DNA of 64,000 nt from W-Chloroflexi-9 sp045863195. Lineage in GTDB: Bacteria; Chloroflexota; Dehalococcoidia; UBA2979. A program made the position numbers and the translations under genes. The stretch is from contig BTUI01000002.1 of NCBI GenBank assembly GCA_045863195.1, forward strand, positions 186,001-250,000. Reading direction: 5' to 3'. Shown here piece by piece: positions 24,952-34,741 of this stretch; position 1 is the first letter of the stretch; each line of letters starts with the position of its first letter. A model generated the notes under the pieces. It did no database searches. It was not told the DNA's origin and saw nothing but the letters and a program-made list of their open reading frames with translations.

Positions 24952-26034
24952 ATGACCTCTCTGACCGTCGAGACCGACCCGCTGGTGGCTGTGGTGGACG
25001 GCGATCCCGGCCGTCCCCCCCTGCTCGAGGTCCGCAACGTCTCCAAGAAGTTCCCCGTGCGGTTGAGCCCCTTCACGAAGGGCTACGTCTCCGCCGTGGA
25101 CGGCCTCTCGTTCACGGTGAAGCACGGCACCACCGTGGGCATCGTGGGGGAGTCCGGCTGCGGTAAGTCCACCGCGGCGCGGCTCATCCTCGGGCTCATC
25201 GACATCGATGAGGGCGACGTGCTGTTCGAGGGCCGCAACGTCCGCGCGCAGCGAGAGTCGCCGCAGACGCCGGACGACCGGCGCGAGTTGCGCCGCAACA
25301 TGCAGATGGTCTTCCAGGACCCGCACTCCGCGCTGAACCCGCGCGCCTCCATCGGCGAGATCATCTCGTTCCCGATGAAGGTGCACGGCTTCTCGAAAGA
25401 GGAGCAGGAGGAGCGGACGCGCTGGCTGCTGGAGCAGGTGGGCCTGCACGCCAACCACGCGTCCTACTACCCGCACCAGATGTCGGGCGGCCAGCGGCAG
25501 CGCGTGAACATCGCCCGCGCGCTCGCCCTCTCGCCGCGGCTCGTGGTGTGCGACGAGGCGGTGTCCGCGCTCGACAAGTCCGTGCAGGCGCAGGTGCTGA
25601 ACCTGCTGAAGGACCTGCAGCAGGAGCTGGGCCTCACCTACCTGTTCATCAGCCACGACCTGAACGTGGTCCAGTACATGAGCGACGAGGTGCTCGTCAT
25701 GTACCTCGGCCAGGCCGTGGAGATGACGGACTCCGCGAGGCTCTACGCAAAGCCGCTGCACCCGTACACGCAGGCGCTGCTCGCCTCCACCCCACGGCTG
25801 GGTGACGAGGAGGCGCCGACCGCGCCGCCACTGGAGGGCGAGCTGCCGAGCCCGCTCGACCCGCCGTCCGGCTGCCGCTTCCGCACCCGTTGTCCGTATG
25901 CGATGGAGGTCTGCGCGCAGGAGCGCCCGCCCATCGTCGAGGCTGCAGAGGGCCACCGCGTGGCCTGTCATCTCTACGTCGAGGGTTCGACGGAGCCCCG
26001 GGCGACCTCGCCCGTGCTCGTCGCGTCCGCCTAG
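24952..26034 (+). CDS. ABC transporter ATP-binding protein (OppF/DppF-like)
   Basis: A 360-residue second ATPase of the importer. Walker A is GESGCGKST, the signature MSGGQRQRVNIARALA and Walker B VVCDEAVSALDKS. The C-terminal Cys-rich segment CRFRTRCPYAMEVC is typical of OppF. It follows dppC-like after 9 nt and precedes the AtzG-like gene by 20 nt. Confidence 0.94.
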   Translation: MTSLTVETDPLVAVVDGDPGRPPLLEVRNVSKKFPVRLSPFTKGYVSAVDGLSFTVKHGTTVGIVGESGCGKSTAARLILGLIDIDEGDVLFEGRNVRAQRESPQTPDDRRELRRNMQMVFQDPHSALNPRASIGEIISFPMKVHGFSKEEQEERTRWLLEQVGLHANHASYYPHQMSGGQRQRVNIARALALSPRLVVCDEAVSALDKSVQAQVLNLLKDLQQELGLTYLFISHDLNVVQYMSDEVLVMYLGQAVEMTDSARLYAKPLHPYTQALLASTPRLGDEEAPTAPPLEGELPSPLDPPSGCRFRTRCPYAMEVCAQERPPIVEAAEGHRVACHLYVEGSTEPRATSPVLVASA

Positions 26035-26054
26035 TCCCGAATCGGAGTCCGCAG

Positions 26055-26258
26055 ATGCCCGTACCGAAGGATGTTCCGGCCGCTGTCCGCGCCATGCTGG
26101 AGGCCGCCGGCCTGACCGTGAGCGAGGACGAGTTCAAGGCGTTCGTGGAGATGTACCCCATGCTCCGCGAGGCGACCGATTCGCTCTACATCGAGGAGGT
26201 CCGCTACGAGGAGCCGGCGCTGGTCTTCACCCCGGTCGCCCTGGCGAAGGGGGCGTAA
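26055..26258 (+). CDS. AtzG/GatC-like small amidase subunit
   Basis: A 67-residue protein resembling AtzG (DUF4089), a GatC-like subunit that stabilises the amidase AtzE. It contains MLEAAGLTVSEDEFKAF, VEMYPMLREATDSLY and YEEPALVFTP, which follow the AtzG pattern: a helix, a Leu/Arg-rich helix, then an acidic-Pro-Phe-Pro end. It lies directly before the amidase gene (2-nt gap), as atzG does beside atzE. The match is by pattern, not by strong identity. Confidence 0.72.
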   Translation: MPVPKDVPAAVRAMLEAAGLTVSEDEFKAFVEMYPMLREATDSLYIEEVRYEEPALVFTPVALAKGA

Positions 26259-26260
26259 CC

Positions 26261-27664
26261 GTGACGCTGCCGATCACCATCCAGGAGGCCGCCGCCGCGC
26301 TGCGAGCGGGGCAGGTCTCGTCCGTTGAACTGACCGAAGCCGCCCTCGGGCGCATCGCCGCGCTGAACGGCACGGTCGGTGCGTTCATCACCGTCACGGA
26401 CGATCTCGCGCTGGCGGGCGCGAAGCAGGCGGACGCCGACTTCGCGGCCGGCATCGACCGCGGCCCGCTGCAGGGCATCCCCTTCGCGCTGAAGGACATC
26501 CTCGCGACGAAAGACGCGCCGACGACCGCGAACTCGGTCGTCCTCGACCCCGCGTGGGGCGAGGGCTACGACGCCGTCGCGACGGAGCGCATCCGGGCGA
26601 CCGGCGCGGCGCTGCTGGGCAAGCTCGTCCTGTCCGAGTTCGCGATCGGCATGCCGGACGCGACGAAGCCGTTCCCGATCCCGCGCAACCCGTGGGCGCT
26701 GGACCGGACGCCCGGTGGCTCCTCCTCCGGCACCGGCATCGCCGTGGCGACGGGGATGGCGCTCGGCGGCCTGGGCACCGACACCGGCGGCAGCGTCCGT
26801 TTCCCGGCGGCGTACTGCGGCCACACCGGTCTGAAGGTCACCTATGGCCGCGTCCCGAAGTGGGGCTGCGCGCCGCTGGGCTACACGCTCGACTCGATCG
26901 GTCCGATGGCGCGCAGCGCCTGGGACTGCGCGGCGATCATGAACGCGCTGGCCGGCTACGACCACCGCGACCCCACCGCCTCTCGCGAACCGGCGGAGGA
27001 CTACCTCGCCGGGATCGATGCCGGCGTGAAGGGCCTGAAGATCGGCGTGCCGGTCGGCTACTTCTTCGACCACCCGATGCTCGACCCGGAGGCGAAGGCG
27101 ACGACGCTCGCCGTGATCGACGTCCTCAAGGGCCTGGGCGCCGAGGTGATCGAGGTCGACCTGCCTCGGTCCGCCGAGGCGAAGGAGGCGAACACGCTCA
27201 CGATGGTGAGCGAGGCGTTCGCCTATCACCGCATGGACATGGCGAGCCGCTGGACGGACTACGGCGCCGGCACGCGCGCCGTCATCGCGCGCGGCGCGTT
27301 CACCTCCGCCGCGGACTACGTGCAGGCGCAGCGGTTCCGTTCCTGGTACGCGAAGGAGGCCGCGAAGGTGATGGCGAAGGTCGACGTGCTGATCACGCCG
27401 ACGATCTTCGAGCCGGCGCAGGTCGTGGCGAACATGGACCTCAACAAGCGGATGATGTCGCCCTCGTTCACCGGCCCGTTCAACCTGCTCGGCTACCCCG
27501 GCCTGGCGATCCCCTCCGGTTTCTCGAAGGACGGCCTGCCGCTCTCCGCGCAGATCGTCGGCGCGCCGTTCGCGGAGGCGCTCGTGCTCCGCGCCGGCTA
27601 CGCCTATCAGCAGGTGACGGACTTCCACCTCCAGGTGCCGGCGATGGCGGCCGCGGCCGTCTAG
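26261..27664 (+). CDS. Amidase-signature hydrolase (AtzE-like)
   Basis: A 467-residue amidase with Lys in FALKDILAT, cis-Ser in PGGSSSGTGIAVATG and nucleophile Ser in GTDTGGSVRFPAAYCG. It is co-transcribed with an ABC importer and an AtzG-like subunit, so it probably hydrolyses an imported amide. AtzE acts on 1-carboxybiuret in cyanuric acid breakdown, and related pairs act on other amides; the actual substrate is unknown. It starts with GTG at 26261, 2 nt after the AtzG-like stop. Confidence 0.87.
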   Translation: MTLPITIQEAAAALRAGQVSSVELTEAALGRIAALNGTVGAFITVTDDLALAGAKQADADFAAGIDRGPLQGIPFALKDILATKDAPTTANSVVLDPAWGEGYDAVATERIRATGAALLGKLVLSEFAIGMPDATKPFPIPRNPWALDRTPGGSSSGTGIAVATGMALGGLGTDTGGSVRFPAAYCGHTGLKVTYGRVPKWGCAPLGYTLDSIGPMARSAWDCAAIMNALAGYDHRDPTASREPAEDYLAGIDAGVKGLKIGVPVGYFFDHPMLDPEAKATTLAVIDVLKGLGAEVIEVDLPRSAEAKEANTLTMVSEAFAYHRMDMASRWTDYGAGTRAVIARGAFTSAADYVQAQRFRSWYAKEAAKVMAKVDVLITPTIFEPAQVVANMDLNKRMMSPSFTGPFNLLGYPGLAIPSGFSKDGLPLSAQIVGAPFAEALVLRAGYAYQQVTDFHLQVPAMAAAAV

Positions 27665-27685
27665 TCGCTGCTCGAACGTCCTCCA

Positions 27686-27719
27686 CAACAGGGGCCGGGA
27701 GACACCCCGGCCCCTGTTG
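27686..27719 (+). terminator. Terminator of the importer-amidase operon
   Basis: A perfect 14-bp stem (CAACAGGGGCCGGG, 27686-27699, with 27706-27719) closes an AGACAC loop 22 nt after the amidase stop. Confidence 0.8.
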
Positions 27720-27753
27720 CGTCCGGCGTAGGATCGCCGCGGGGAGGTGCCCC

Positions 27754-28275
27754 ATGAGCGCCCTCGTGATCTACGAATCGATGTTCGGCAACAACCGCGA
27801 CCTGGCCGTGGCGATCTCCGAGGGGATCGCGACACGCATAGAGGTCACCACCGTTGAGGTGGGTGTGGCGCCCGTCGAGGTGCCCGAGGGCGTGACGCTC
27901 CTCGTCGTCGGCGGCCCGACGCACGGCTTCGGCATGACGCGCGCCAGTACCCGGCGTGACGCGGCGAAGCAGGCCGCTCCCGAGCCCGTGATCTCCGCGG
28001 CGATTGGCATCCGCGAGTGGCTGGAGGAGGCCCGCGTGCAGACGGTCCTCGACGCGGCGGCGTGGGACACGCGGGTGGACCGACCGGCGTTCCTGAAACT
28101 GATCGACCGCAGCGCGGAAGGGATGGTCAAGGGGCTGCGCCGTCTCGGATGTTCTGTGGTCGCCTCGCCGCAGCACTTCGCGGTCGAGGGGACGAAGGGG
28201 CCGCTGGTAGCGGGCGAGGTCGAACATGCGCGCCGATGGGGTGAGCAGCTGGCCGGCCTCGTCACCTCGAACTGA
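27754..28275 (+). CDS. Flavodoxin-like protein
   Basis: A 173-residue flavodoxin-fold protein. The phosphate-binding loop region is ALVIYESMFGNNRDLAVAI near the N-terminus, and LLVVGGPTHGFGMTRAS resembles the FMN ring loop. Such proteins carry electrons or act as quinone reductases. The ATG at 27754 has GGGGAGGTG upstream, and a TAGGAT -10 lies at 27729-27734. The gene has its own terminator downstream and is monocistronic. Confidence 0.82.
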   Translation: MSALVIYESMFGNNRDLAVAISEGIATRIEVTTVEVGVAPVEVPEGVTLLVVGGPTHGFGMTRASTRRDAAKQAAPEPVISAAIGIREWLEEARVQTVLDAAAWDTRVDRPAFLKLIDRSAEGMVKGLRRLGCSVVASPQHFAVEGTKGPLVAGEVEHARRWGEQLAGLVTSN

Positions 28276-28291
28276 CCGACGATGCGACAAC

Positions 28292-28315
28292 GGGCCGGGG
28301 AGCGATCCCCGGCCC
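28292..28315. terminator. Terminator between convergent genes
   Basis: A 10-bp stem (GGGCCGGGGA, 28292-28301, with 28306-28315) closes a GCGA loop between the flavodoxin gene and the convergent asparaginase-like gene. Confidence 0.72.
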
Positions 28316-28339
28316 GCGTTGTGCAGCGACCAGCGACGG

Positions 28340-30034
28340 CTAGTGCGTGTCGAACACCGCCTGGTACTTGGCGATCACCTCGCGCGTCGCGGCCACCTCG
28401 TCCGGCGTCGGGTGGAACGGATCCTTCGCCGGGGGCGGTGCGCCGAACGTGAGCAGGCACGCCATCAGCAGGATGCGCGCCTTCGTCGAGGTGAGGTTGC
28501 TGCCCGCGATCAGCACCGGATCGATCTTCGAGGCAAGGCCGCCCGTGGCGCCTCGGCCGCAGCGCGCGACCGGCATACCGCTGAACGTCGCGACGAGGAG
28601 CGCGTCGTCCGTCGACCGGTTCATGGAGCCGTACGGGGAGGCGCCCTCGCCCACGAACCCGGCGAGGGGCCGCGACCGCAGGTTCTCCTGGATGCGCGCC
28701 ATGATCTCGACCTCGTCCGCCGCACCGGAGTCAGCCGAGTCCGGCTGGTAGCGTGCGTACTTCGCGAGCGTCACCTTCGGCATGACGTCCGGGAGCAGGA
28801 ACCCCTCGGCGTCCTTGACCTGCACCGTGACCGGCTGGATGACACCCTCGCCGCCGCGCACGCCCATCACGGTGGACGGCATCTTCGTGAGGTTCACGTC
28901 CGACCGCCACGTGTGCTGCTTCGTCGGGATGTAGGTCAGTGCGGGCGGGCCGTAGCCGCCCATGAGGGCCACGACCCCGCCGTGGCCGCCCGTCGCCTGG
29001 TAGTTGCCGGGACGCGCATCCGTCTTCGTCACCTCGCGCGAGTGGAAGACCTGCTCGTCCACGATCATCACCCCGCCGACGGCGTCCTTGCCGCCGCCGT
29101 TCGAGGAGATCCCGGAGACGATGTACTTCACCCCGTCGTAGATGTTCTTGTCGCCGTCCGCGCTCACCGTCTGGTGGGGGCGCTGCGCGGAGTGGCCGAC
29201 GAGCGGGACCGTGGTGTCGATCACCAGGTTCAGCCAGTACATCGACTCCTCCGTCGTCGGGGAGCCCTCCAGCCACTGGGCGCCGGCGTACTCGCCGCTC
29301 GCGAGGGCCTTCGCGACGACGTTGGTGGCGCGGGCGAGCGCGCTCATCGGCGGCTCCGCGCGCAGGTGGCGCGGGTAGTACATGAAGAAGTCCTCGCCCC
29401 ACGTCTCGGGGGCGATGTCGCCCTCGCCGCGGTCCGTCCGCAGCGCGGCGGCGCGGCCCTTTCGCCAGCCGCCAGACGGCGCCGGGCGGTAGAAGTCGAA
29501 GTCTGCGAGGTTGGAGAGGAGGCTCGACTGCCCGTTCGAGTCCAGCCCGAAGCGGTCGATCTCCTCGTAGATGCGGGAGGCGTCCGGGTAGAACGTCTGC
29601 CGCGACACGTCCGACGGGGCGAGGGGGTACGAGCACGCCTCGTCCCACGGCTTGCCGTCCCGCTGCCGCGCCATGTACGGCAGCAGGTAAAGGCCGTCGG
29701 CCGGGTCCAGCGTGACGCGGTAGACCGCGCGGTCGGACGCCGTGGCCGCCGTCTCATGGAACGCGCCGGACGCGTCCAGGTAGCCGTCCGGGGGCGCATA
29801 GAGGTCGGCGGCGTCCTCCTCCAGCGGGTGAGCGCTCAGGTAGTCGATGTAGACGGTGACGGGCGCGGCGAGGCGTTGCGCGCGCACGCCGTCCTGCGCG
29901 ATCGGGGCGCCCTCGCCATCGGTCAGCAATGGCAGGCCGTGGAGGGCTCGCGCCTTGTTGCTGGTGACCAGCGGCGGGCTGTTCTGGATGGTGGCGGTAG
30001 GTCCCGAGAAGACCGCGATGCGTGGCTTCGCCAT
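28340..30034 (-). CDS. Asparaginase-like protein of unusual size
   Basis: A 564-residue protein with features of the asparaginase/glutaminase family. The N-terminus RIAVFSGPTATIQNSPPLVT holds a Thr in a position like the first catalytic Thr, and VPLVGHSAQRPHQTVSADGD resembles the second conserved block with the Asp-Gly pair. It is far longer than ordinary asparaginases (about 330 residues), with large insertions rich in Tyr and Trp and no signal peptide. The ATG at 30034 has GAGGGAG upstream. The substrate is uncertain. Confidence 0.6.
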   Translation of the reverse strand: MAKPRIAVFSGPTATIQNSPPLVTSNKARALHGLPLLTDGEGAPIAQDGVRAQRLAAPVTVYIDYLSAHPLEEDAADLYAPPDGYLDASGAFHETAATASDRAVYRVTLDPADGLYLLPYMARQRDGKPWDEACSYPLAPSDVSRQTFYPDASRIYEEIDRFGLDSNGQSSLLSNLADFDFYRPAPSGGWRKGRAAALRTDRGEGDIAPETWGEDFFMYYPRHLRAEPPMSALARATNVVAKALASGEYAGAQWLEGSPTTEESMYWLNLVIDTTVPLVGHSAQRPHQTVSADGDKNIYDGVKYIVSGISSNGGGKDAVGGVMIVDEQVFHSREVTKTDARPGNYQATGGHGGVVALMGGYGPPALTYIPTKQHTWRSDVNLTKMPSTVMGVRGGEGVIQPVTVQVKDAEGFLLPDVMPKVTLAKYARYQPDSADSGAADEVEIMARIQENLRSRPLAGFVGEGASPYGSMNRSTDDALLVATFSGMPVARCGRGATGGLASKIDPVLIAGSNLTSTKARILLMACLLTFGAPPPAKDPFHPTPDEVAATREVIAKYQAVFDTH

Positions 30035-30477
30035 GGTGCTCCCTCGTGCGCTGCGTGTGTGACGCGACCACCGTACGGATCGTGCGTGTCCGCGCTATGA
30101 CGCGCCGGTTGCAGTCCGATGTCGTCCGGCGGATCGGAAAGCGCCGTGAGACATGCGCGCCACGCGCTCTTCACGAACCCGTCGCGGAGGCGCAACTACC
30201 GCTGTCTACGCTCGGTCCGGACGAGCAGGAAGGGGGCGCGCGAGGGTTGTCGCAGACGGAAGCGCGCCCGGGTGCGGGCTGTCGGGGAGGATGCCGGCAG
30301 GCCGGAGTACCTGCGGCCGTAGGGACGTCCGTCCCGACTCGCCGCACCGGCTAAGCATGGCTTTAGGCCGCCCGTGCCGCCCTTAGCGGGGCGGAAGGGA
30401 TCCGGCCGTACTCTCGATCTCGAGGTCGGAAGCAGGCGGGCGCCACCCCCCGTCCCGCCTCGGAGACGGATGCACCG
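30035..30477. other. Intergenic region between the asparaginase-like gene and the response regulators
   Basis: A 443-nt stretch without a convincing gene. It serves divergent transcription. A TACTCT -10-like hexamer at 30409-30414 could start the response-regulator transcript. The leader of about 60 nt contains a GGCGGG / CCCGCC inverted repeat near 30445-30467. The inverted pair CTAAGC / GCTTTAG lies near 30351-30366. I see no known riboswitch. Confidence 0.4.
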
Positions 30478-30876
30478 ATGCCAGCCGACGACGTTCACAT
30501 TCTCCTGGTGGAAGACGACGCCCCCAGCCGGCGGCTCCTCTCCATGGCGCTGCGCTCCGAGGGGTACCGTGTCACCGATGTCGGGTCTGGCGAAGCGGCG
30601 CTCACGCTGCTCGCCGATGAGGGAGCAGACTTCCGTGCGCTGGTGACGGACGTGATGATGCCCGGCATCGGCGGCCACCGCCTGCTGGACCACATCCACG
30701 CCTCGCCCCGGTGGCGGCTGCTGCCGGTGCTGGTCGTGACCGGCCTCGCCTCTCCGCCAGCGCTGACGGGAGATGGTCATCAGGGCGCGACGGCGTACCT
30801 CAGCAAGCCGGTCCACCTCAGCGAGTTCTTCGCCGTCATCGCGGGACTGCTGGCCGGTGCGCGGGTGTCGCGGTGA
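30478..30876 (+). CDS. Single-domain response regulator
   Basis: A 132-residue CheY-like receiver. The acidic pair is in ILLVEDDAPS, the phosphoacceptor Asp in LVTDVMMPG, the Thr in VLVVTGLAS and the Lys in YLSKPV, so it should be phosphorylated. There is no output domain. It overlaps the next response regulator by 4 nt (GTGA). No histidine kinase is adjacent. Confidence 0.88.
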   Translation: MPADDVHILLVEDDAPSRRLLSMALRSEGYRVTDVGSGEAALTLLADEGADFRALVTDVMMPGIGGHRLLDHIHASPRWRLLPVLVVTGLASPPALTGDGHQGATAYLSKPVHLSEFFAVIAGLLAGARVSR

Positions 30877-31271
30877 CCTTCGATCGCGGAGCATCGCCGG
30901 CGCCGGTGTTGGTCGCGGAAGACGACCCGCGGAGCCTGCGCATGATCACGCTGATGTTCCAATCGCTCGGCATCCCCGCCGTGACCGTGCCGGACGGGCG
31001 GGCGGCGATCGAGGCACTCACGCCGGTGGACGCGTCATTCCGAGCCGCCGTGCTGGACATGCAGATGCCACGGGCGAGCGGCGTGGAGGTCACGCGCTGG
31101 ATCCGCTCGCAGGAGCACACCCGGACCCTGCCCGTGGTGATCGTCACCGCTTTCGCCTACCCCCAGGACGAGGCGGCCGCGCGCGCCGCGGGCGCCGATC
31201 ACTTCCTCACCAAGCCGCTCTCCCTGGAGATGCTCACGCACGCCATGCGCCAGATCGACGCGGGACGCTGA
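30873..31271 (+). CDS. Single-domain response regulator
   Basis: A 132-residue receiver with PVLVAEDDPRS (acidic pair), AVLDMQMPRASG (phosphoacceptor Asp), VIVTAFAYPQD and FLTKPLS (Thr and Lys). It starts with GTG overlapping the previous stop and ends with a TGA sharing one base with the next ATG. A pair of stand-alone receivers without a kinase suggests a phosphorelay or signalling hub fed by a distant kinase. Confidence 0.87.
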   Translation: MTFDRGASPAPVLVAEDDPRSLRMITLMFQSLGIPAVTVPDGRAAIEALTPVDASFRAAVLDMQMPRASGVEVTRWIRSQEHTRTLPVVIVTAFAYPQDEAAARAAGADHFLTKPLSLEMLTHAMRQIDAGR

Positions 31272-31579
31272 TGTTCAACCGCTGGCTGCATCCCGGTCGG
31301 GACGCCTCCGCGCGCGGCATACCGCACCACCAGCGCCCCCTCCAGACTCCCGCCGCCACGCACGGCGACGCGGTGATCGAGTTGACCGAGGTGATCGAGA
31401 CGCTGATCGCGCAGGCGGTCCGGCTGGAGTCGGTCCTGCATACGCCCGGCGAGGACGCGCTCGCGCAGCGCGAAGCGATCATGGCGACGTTGCAGGATGC
31501 ACGGGCGTGGCTGGCTGAAGCCGAGCGTGTGCTCGGGATGACGCCGGCCGCTCAGCCGCCGGCCGAGCGCGATCGCCCG

Positions 31580-31585
<6 letters not shown>
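31271..31585 (+). CDS. Small protein of unknown function, coupled to the response regulators
   Basis: A 104-residue protein beginning MFNRWLHPGRDASARGIPHH. The middle (VIELTEVIETLIAQAVRLES to EAIMATLQDARAWLAEAERV) looks like a long helical hairpin. It has no Cys or signal peptide. It overlaps the second response regulator by one base (TGATG), so it is probably translated with it and may be a partner. Its stop overlaps the convergent ABC ATPase stop by 6 nt. I do not recognise the family. Confidence 0.6.
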
Positions 31586-32361
<776 letters not shown>

Positions 32362-32365
<4 letters not shown>

Positions 32366-33198
32366 CGGGACGCCCTCGCGCGGCGCTCGAGGTACCCGGC
32401 GAGCCGCGTCATCGGCAGCGTGAGCGCGAGGTAGACCAGGCCAGCCACGACGAGCGGGGTCGCGTTCGCGCTCGCGTTCACGCCATCGCGCCCGAAGCGG
32501 GTCAGTTCCTTCGTCGCGTCGGTGACGCCGATGACGGAGATGAGCGCGGTGTCCTTCAGCAGGAGCACCAGTTCGTTCGTCATCGGCGGGATGATGATGC
32601 GGAACGCCTGCGGGATGACGATGCGGCGCATCGCCTGGGCGTGGCTCATGCCGAGCGAACGTGCCGCCTCCGTCTGGCCGCGCGGCACCGCCTCGATGCC
32701 CGCGCGCACGACCTCCGCGATGTAGGCGGAGGCGACGATCGCGAGCGCGAGCGAGCCGCGGCCGTAGGTGCCGGGGATGCGGACATCGAGCGCGATCGGC
32801 AGGCCGAACGCGATGAAGATGAGCACGAGCAGCGCTGGCAGCCCGCGGATCACGTCGATGTACACGGCCGCGAACCAGCGGTACGGCCGGAACGTGGAGA
32901 GGCGCATCAGCGCCAGCACCACGCCCAGCGCGAGGCCGCCTGAGAAGCCGAACGCGGTGAAGATCAGCGTGTTCTTCGCTGCCTGCGTCACCACCCCGGG
33001 GAACTGGTCCGCCACCAGGTCGGGCCGGAACATCTTGTCCTGCAGCCGCGCCCAGTCCACCGCGAATCCCACGACGAGGGCGAACGCGAGCGTGCCGCCG
33101 TACAGCGCCCCGCGGGTGAGGGTGACGCTGGAAACGCCGAGCCGCCGCCGTGATGGCGGCGGCTCGGGGCCCGGTCGCACGGATGCGCCGGGGGTCAT
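32362..33198 (-). CDS. Amino acid ABC transporter permease (GlnP/HisM-like)
   Basis: A 278-residue membrane protein of the His/Glu/Gln permease family. The segment RSLGMSHAQAMRRIVIPQAF is the EAA loop, and AYIAEVVRAGIEAVPRGQTE precedes it as in GlnP and HisM. It has about five to six membrane segments. It lies 7 nt downstream of the binding-protein gene and overlaps the ATPase gene by 4 nt. Confidence 0.93.
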
Positions 33199-33205
33199 GC
33201 GGCTC

Positions 33206-33976
33206 CTAGCCGAACCACTTCGTGAAGACCTCGTCGTACTTGCCGTTATCGCGCAGTTCGGCGAGTTGCTCGTTGACCGCCTCGATCAGCGCGGTGTTCT
33301 CGGGGTCAACGGCGAAGCCGTACTGCTCGCCGGTGGTGAACGTCTCGGTCACCACCATGTTCGCGTCCTGCGTCTGGCGGTATCCGTTCACCGGCAGGTC
33401 CTGCAGGATCGCGTCCACCTCGCCGGATTCCAGCGCCAGGAACATGGCCGCCGGCTCGTCGAACGAGACCAGCGTGGCGCCCTGCGGGGTGTTCTCCTTC
33501 GCGTAGACCTCGCCGGTGGTGCCGGTCTGCACGGCGATCTTCTTGCCGGCGAGGCTGGCGAGGGTGGCGTAGGTCGCCTCGTCCGCCTTGCGGACCAGGA
33601 GCGACTGGTCGGCGTCGAAGTACGGGTCGGAGAACAGGGCCGAGGCCTTGCGCTCGTCCGTGATCGTCATCGCCGAGCCGACGATGTCGCACTCACCGGC
33701 CGCCGGGAGGAGCCAGATGCCGTCGAACGGCACGACCTTCACGTCCAGCGTGAGGTCCAGACCGCTGCCGATCTCGCGCAGCAGGTCCATGTCGAAGCCG
33801 GTGAAGTTCCCATCCGCGTCCTGGAACTCGAACGGCTCGTACGGCGCGTCCGTGCAGACGGTGAGTTTCCCGGCGGCCACCAGGCCCAGTTCCTCGTCCG
33901 AGGAGCCTGAGCACGCGGCGAGGATGAGCGAACCGGCGGCGGCAACCAGCGCCAGCGGTGCAAGGGAGCGATGCAT
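33206..33976 (-). CDS. Amino acid ABC transporter substrate-binding lipoprotein
   Basis: A 256-residue family 3 solute-binding protein. The lipobox is LAAC in LAPLALVAAAGSLILAACSG (Cys about residue 22). KLTVCTDAPYEPFEFQDADG and GFDMDLLREIG are the family N-terminal signature. The ligand is probably a polar amino acid. A minus-strand TAGGAT -10 (34025-34030) lies about 50 nt upstream, with GGAGGACAGGA as ribosome binding site. Confidence 0.93.
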   Translation of the reverse strand: MHRSLAPLALVAAAGSLILAACSGSSDEELGLVAAGKLTVCTDAPYEPFEFQDADGNFTGFDMDLLREIGSGLDLTLDVKVVPFDGIWLLPAAGECDIVGSAMTITDERKASALFSDPYFDADQSLLVRKADEATYATLASLAGKKIAVQTGTTGEVYAKENTPQGATLVSFDEPAAMFLALESGEVDAILQDLPVNGYRQTQDANMVVTETFTTGEQYGFAVDPENTALIEAVNEQLAELRDNGKYDEVFTKWFG

Positions 33977-34074
33977 GGTGTGTCCTGTCCTCCGTGCGGC
34001 GTCCCCCGCCGCATGTATCCGCGCATCCTACGGAATCCTCGCGGGCGCGGCTACGCCGCCACCAGATTCATCGC

Positions 34075-34080
34075 TACCGT
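34075..34080 (+). promoter_or_regulatory. -10 hexamer of a probable leaderless transcript
   Basis: TACCGT ends 7 nt before the GTG at 34088. Confidence 0.35.
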
Positions 34081-34087
34081 CCGAGGC

Positions 34088-34714
34088 GTGACGGACGTCG
34101 ACCGGCCCGGCCCGATCTGGCTCGTACCGATGCCCGCGGCGGCGCGCGGCGCGTTGCTGCTGCATCAGCAGTGCTGGCTGTGGGGACAGGACCTGCGCAG
34201 CCCGGCCGGCAACCTCCTCGTCGCGGCAGGGCTGCATCGCCTTGACCCGCCTGAGGCCGGCCGTGGCGGGCACCGGACGCGCTACGGCGCGACGCTTGAG
34301 GGCGGCTGCTACGTGGTGGCCTGGAGCGGAGGGTTCGCGTTCGGGAGCGAGGACGGGCTGCTCTGCTTCCCCAGGCTCCTCTTCCAGCCACGTCTGCTGC
34401 CTGACGTCCAACGGCTGTCGGCTGTGCCGCATTTCGCCGCGCCGCCCCTGCCGGAGGGCGACGCGCCGTCCGGCCACACCGCGCTCGCGCTCGTCGTTCC
34501 GGCGCTGGAGTGGCTCGCGACGTACGAGGCGGTCGCTGTCCGCATCGCGGGCGAGGCGTATCGCGGAGCCTGCGCGTCCGAATGGGGGCGCATCGAACGG
34601 GAGGCGGAGCGCCTCGCCGCGGCGGAGGGCGTAACGTACGACCCGCTGCCGGGCATCCCCCTCCACGGGCTCGCGCGCGACTGGTGGGCCCTCGCGCAGA
34701 TGCTCGCGCGGTAA
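34088..34714 (+). CDS. Protein of unknown function
   Basis: A 208-residue soluble protein starting with GTG at 34088 (VTDVDRPG). It is rich in Ala, Leu, Trp and Arg, has no signal peptide and no motif I recognise. The gene is divergent from the amino acid importer and lies 27 nt upstream of the thioesterase gene on the same strand, so they may be co-transcribed. The reading frame shows the high third-position GC expected of real coding sequence here. Confidence 0.6.
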   Translation: MTDVDRPGPIWLVPMPAAARGALLLHQQCWLWGQDLRSPAGNLLVAAGLHRLDPPEAGRGGHRTRYGATLEGGCYVVAWSGGFAFGSEDGLLCFPRLLFQPRLLPDVQRLSAVPHFAAPPLPEGDAPSGHTALALVVPALEWLATYEAVAVRIAGEAYRGACASEWGRIEREAERLAAAEGVTYDPLPGIPLHGLARDWWALAQMLAR

Positions 34715-34741
34715 AGTCCCCGCCCGCACACCGGGAAGGGC

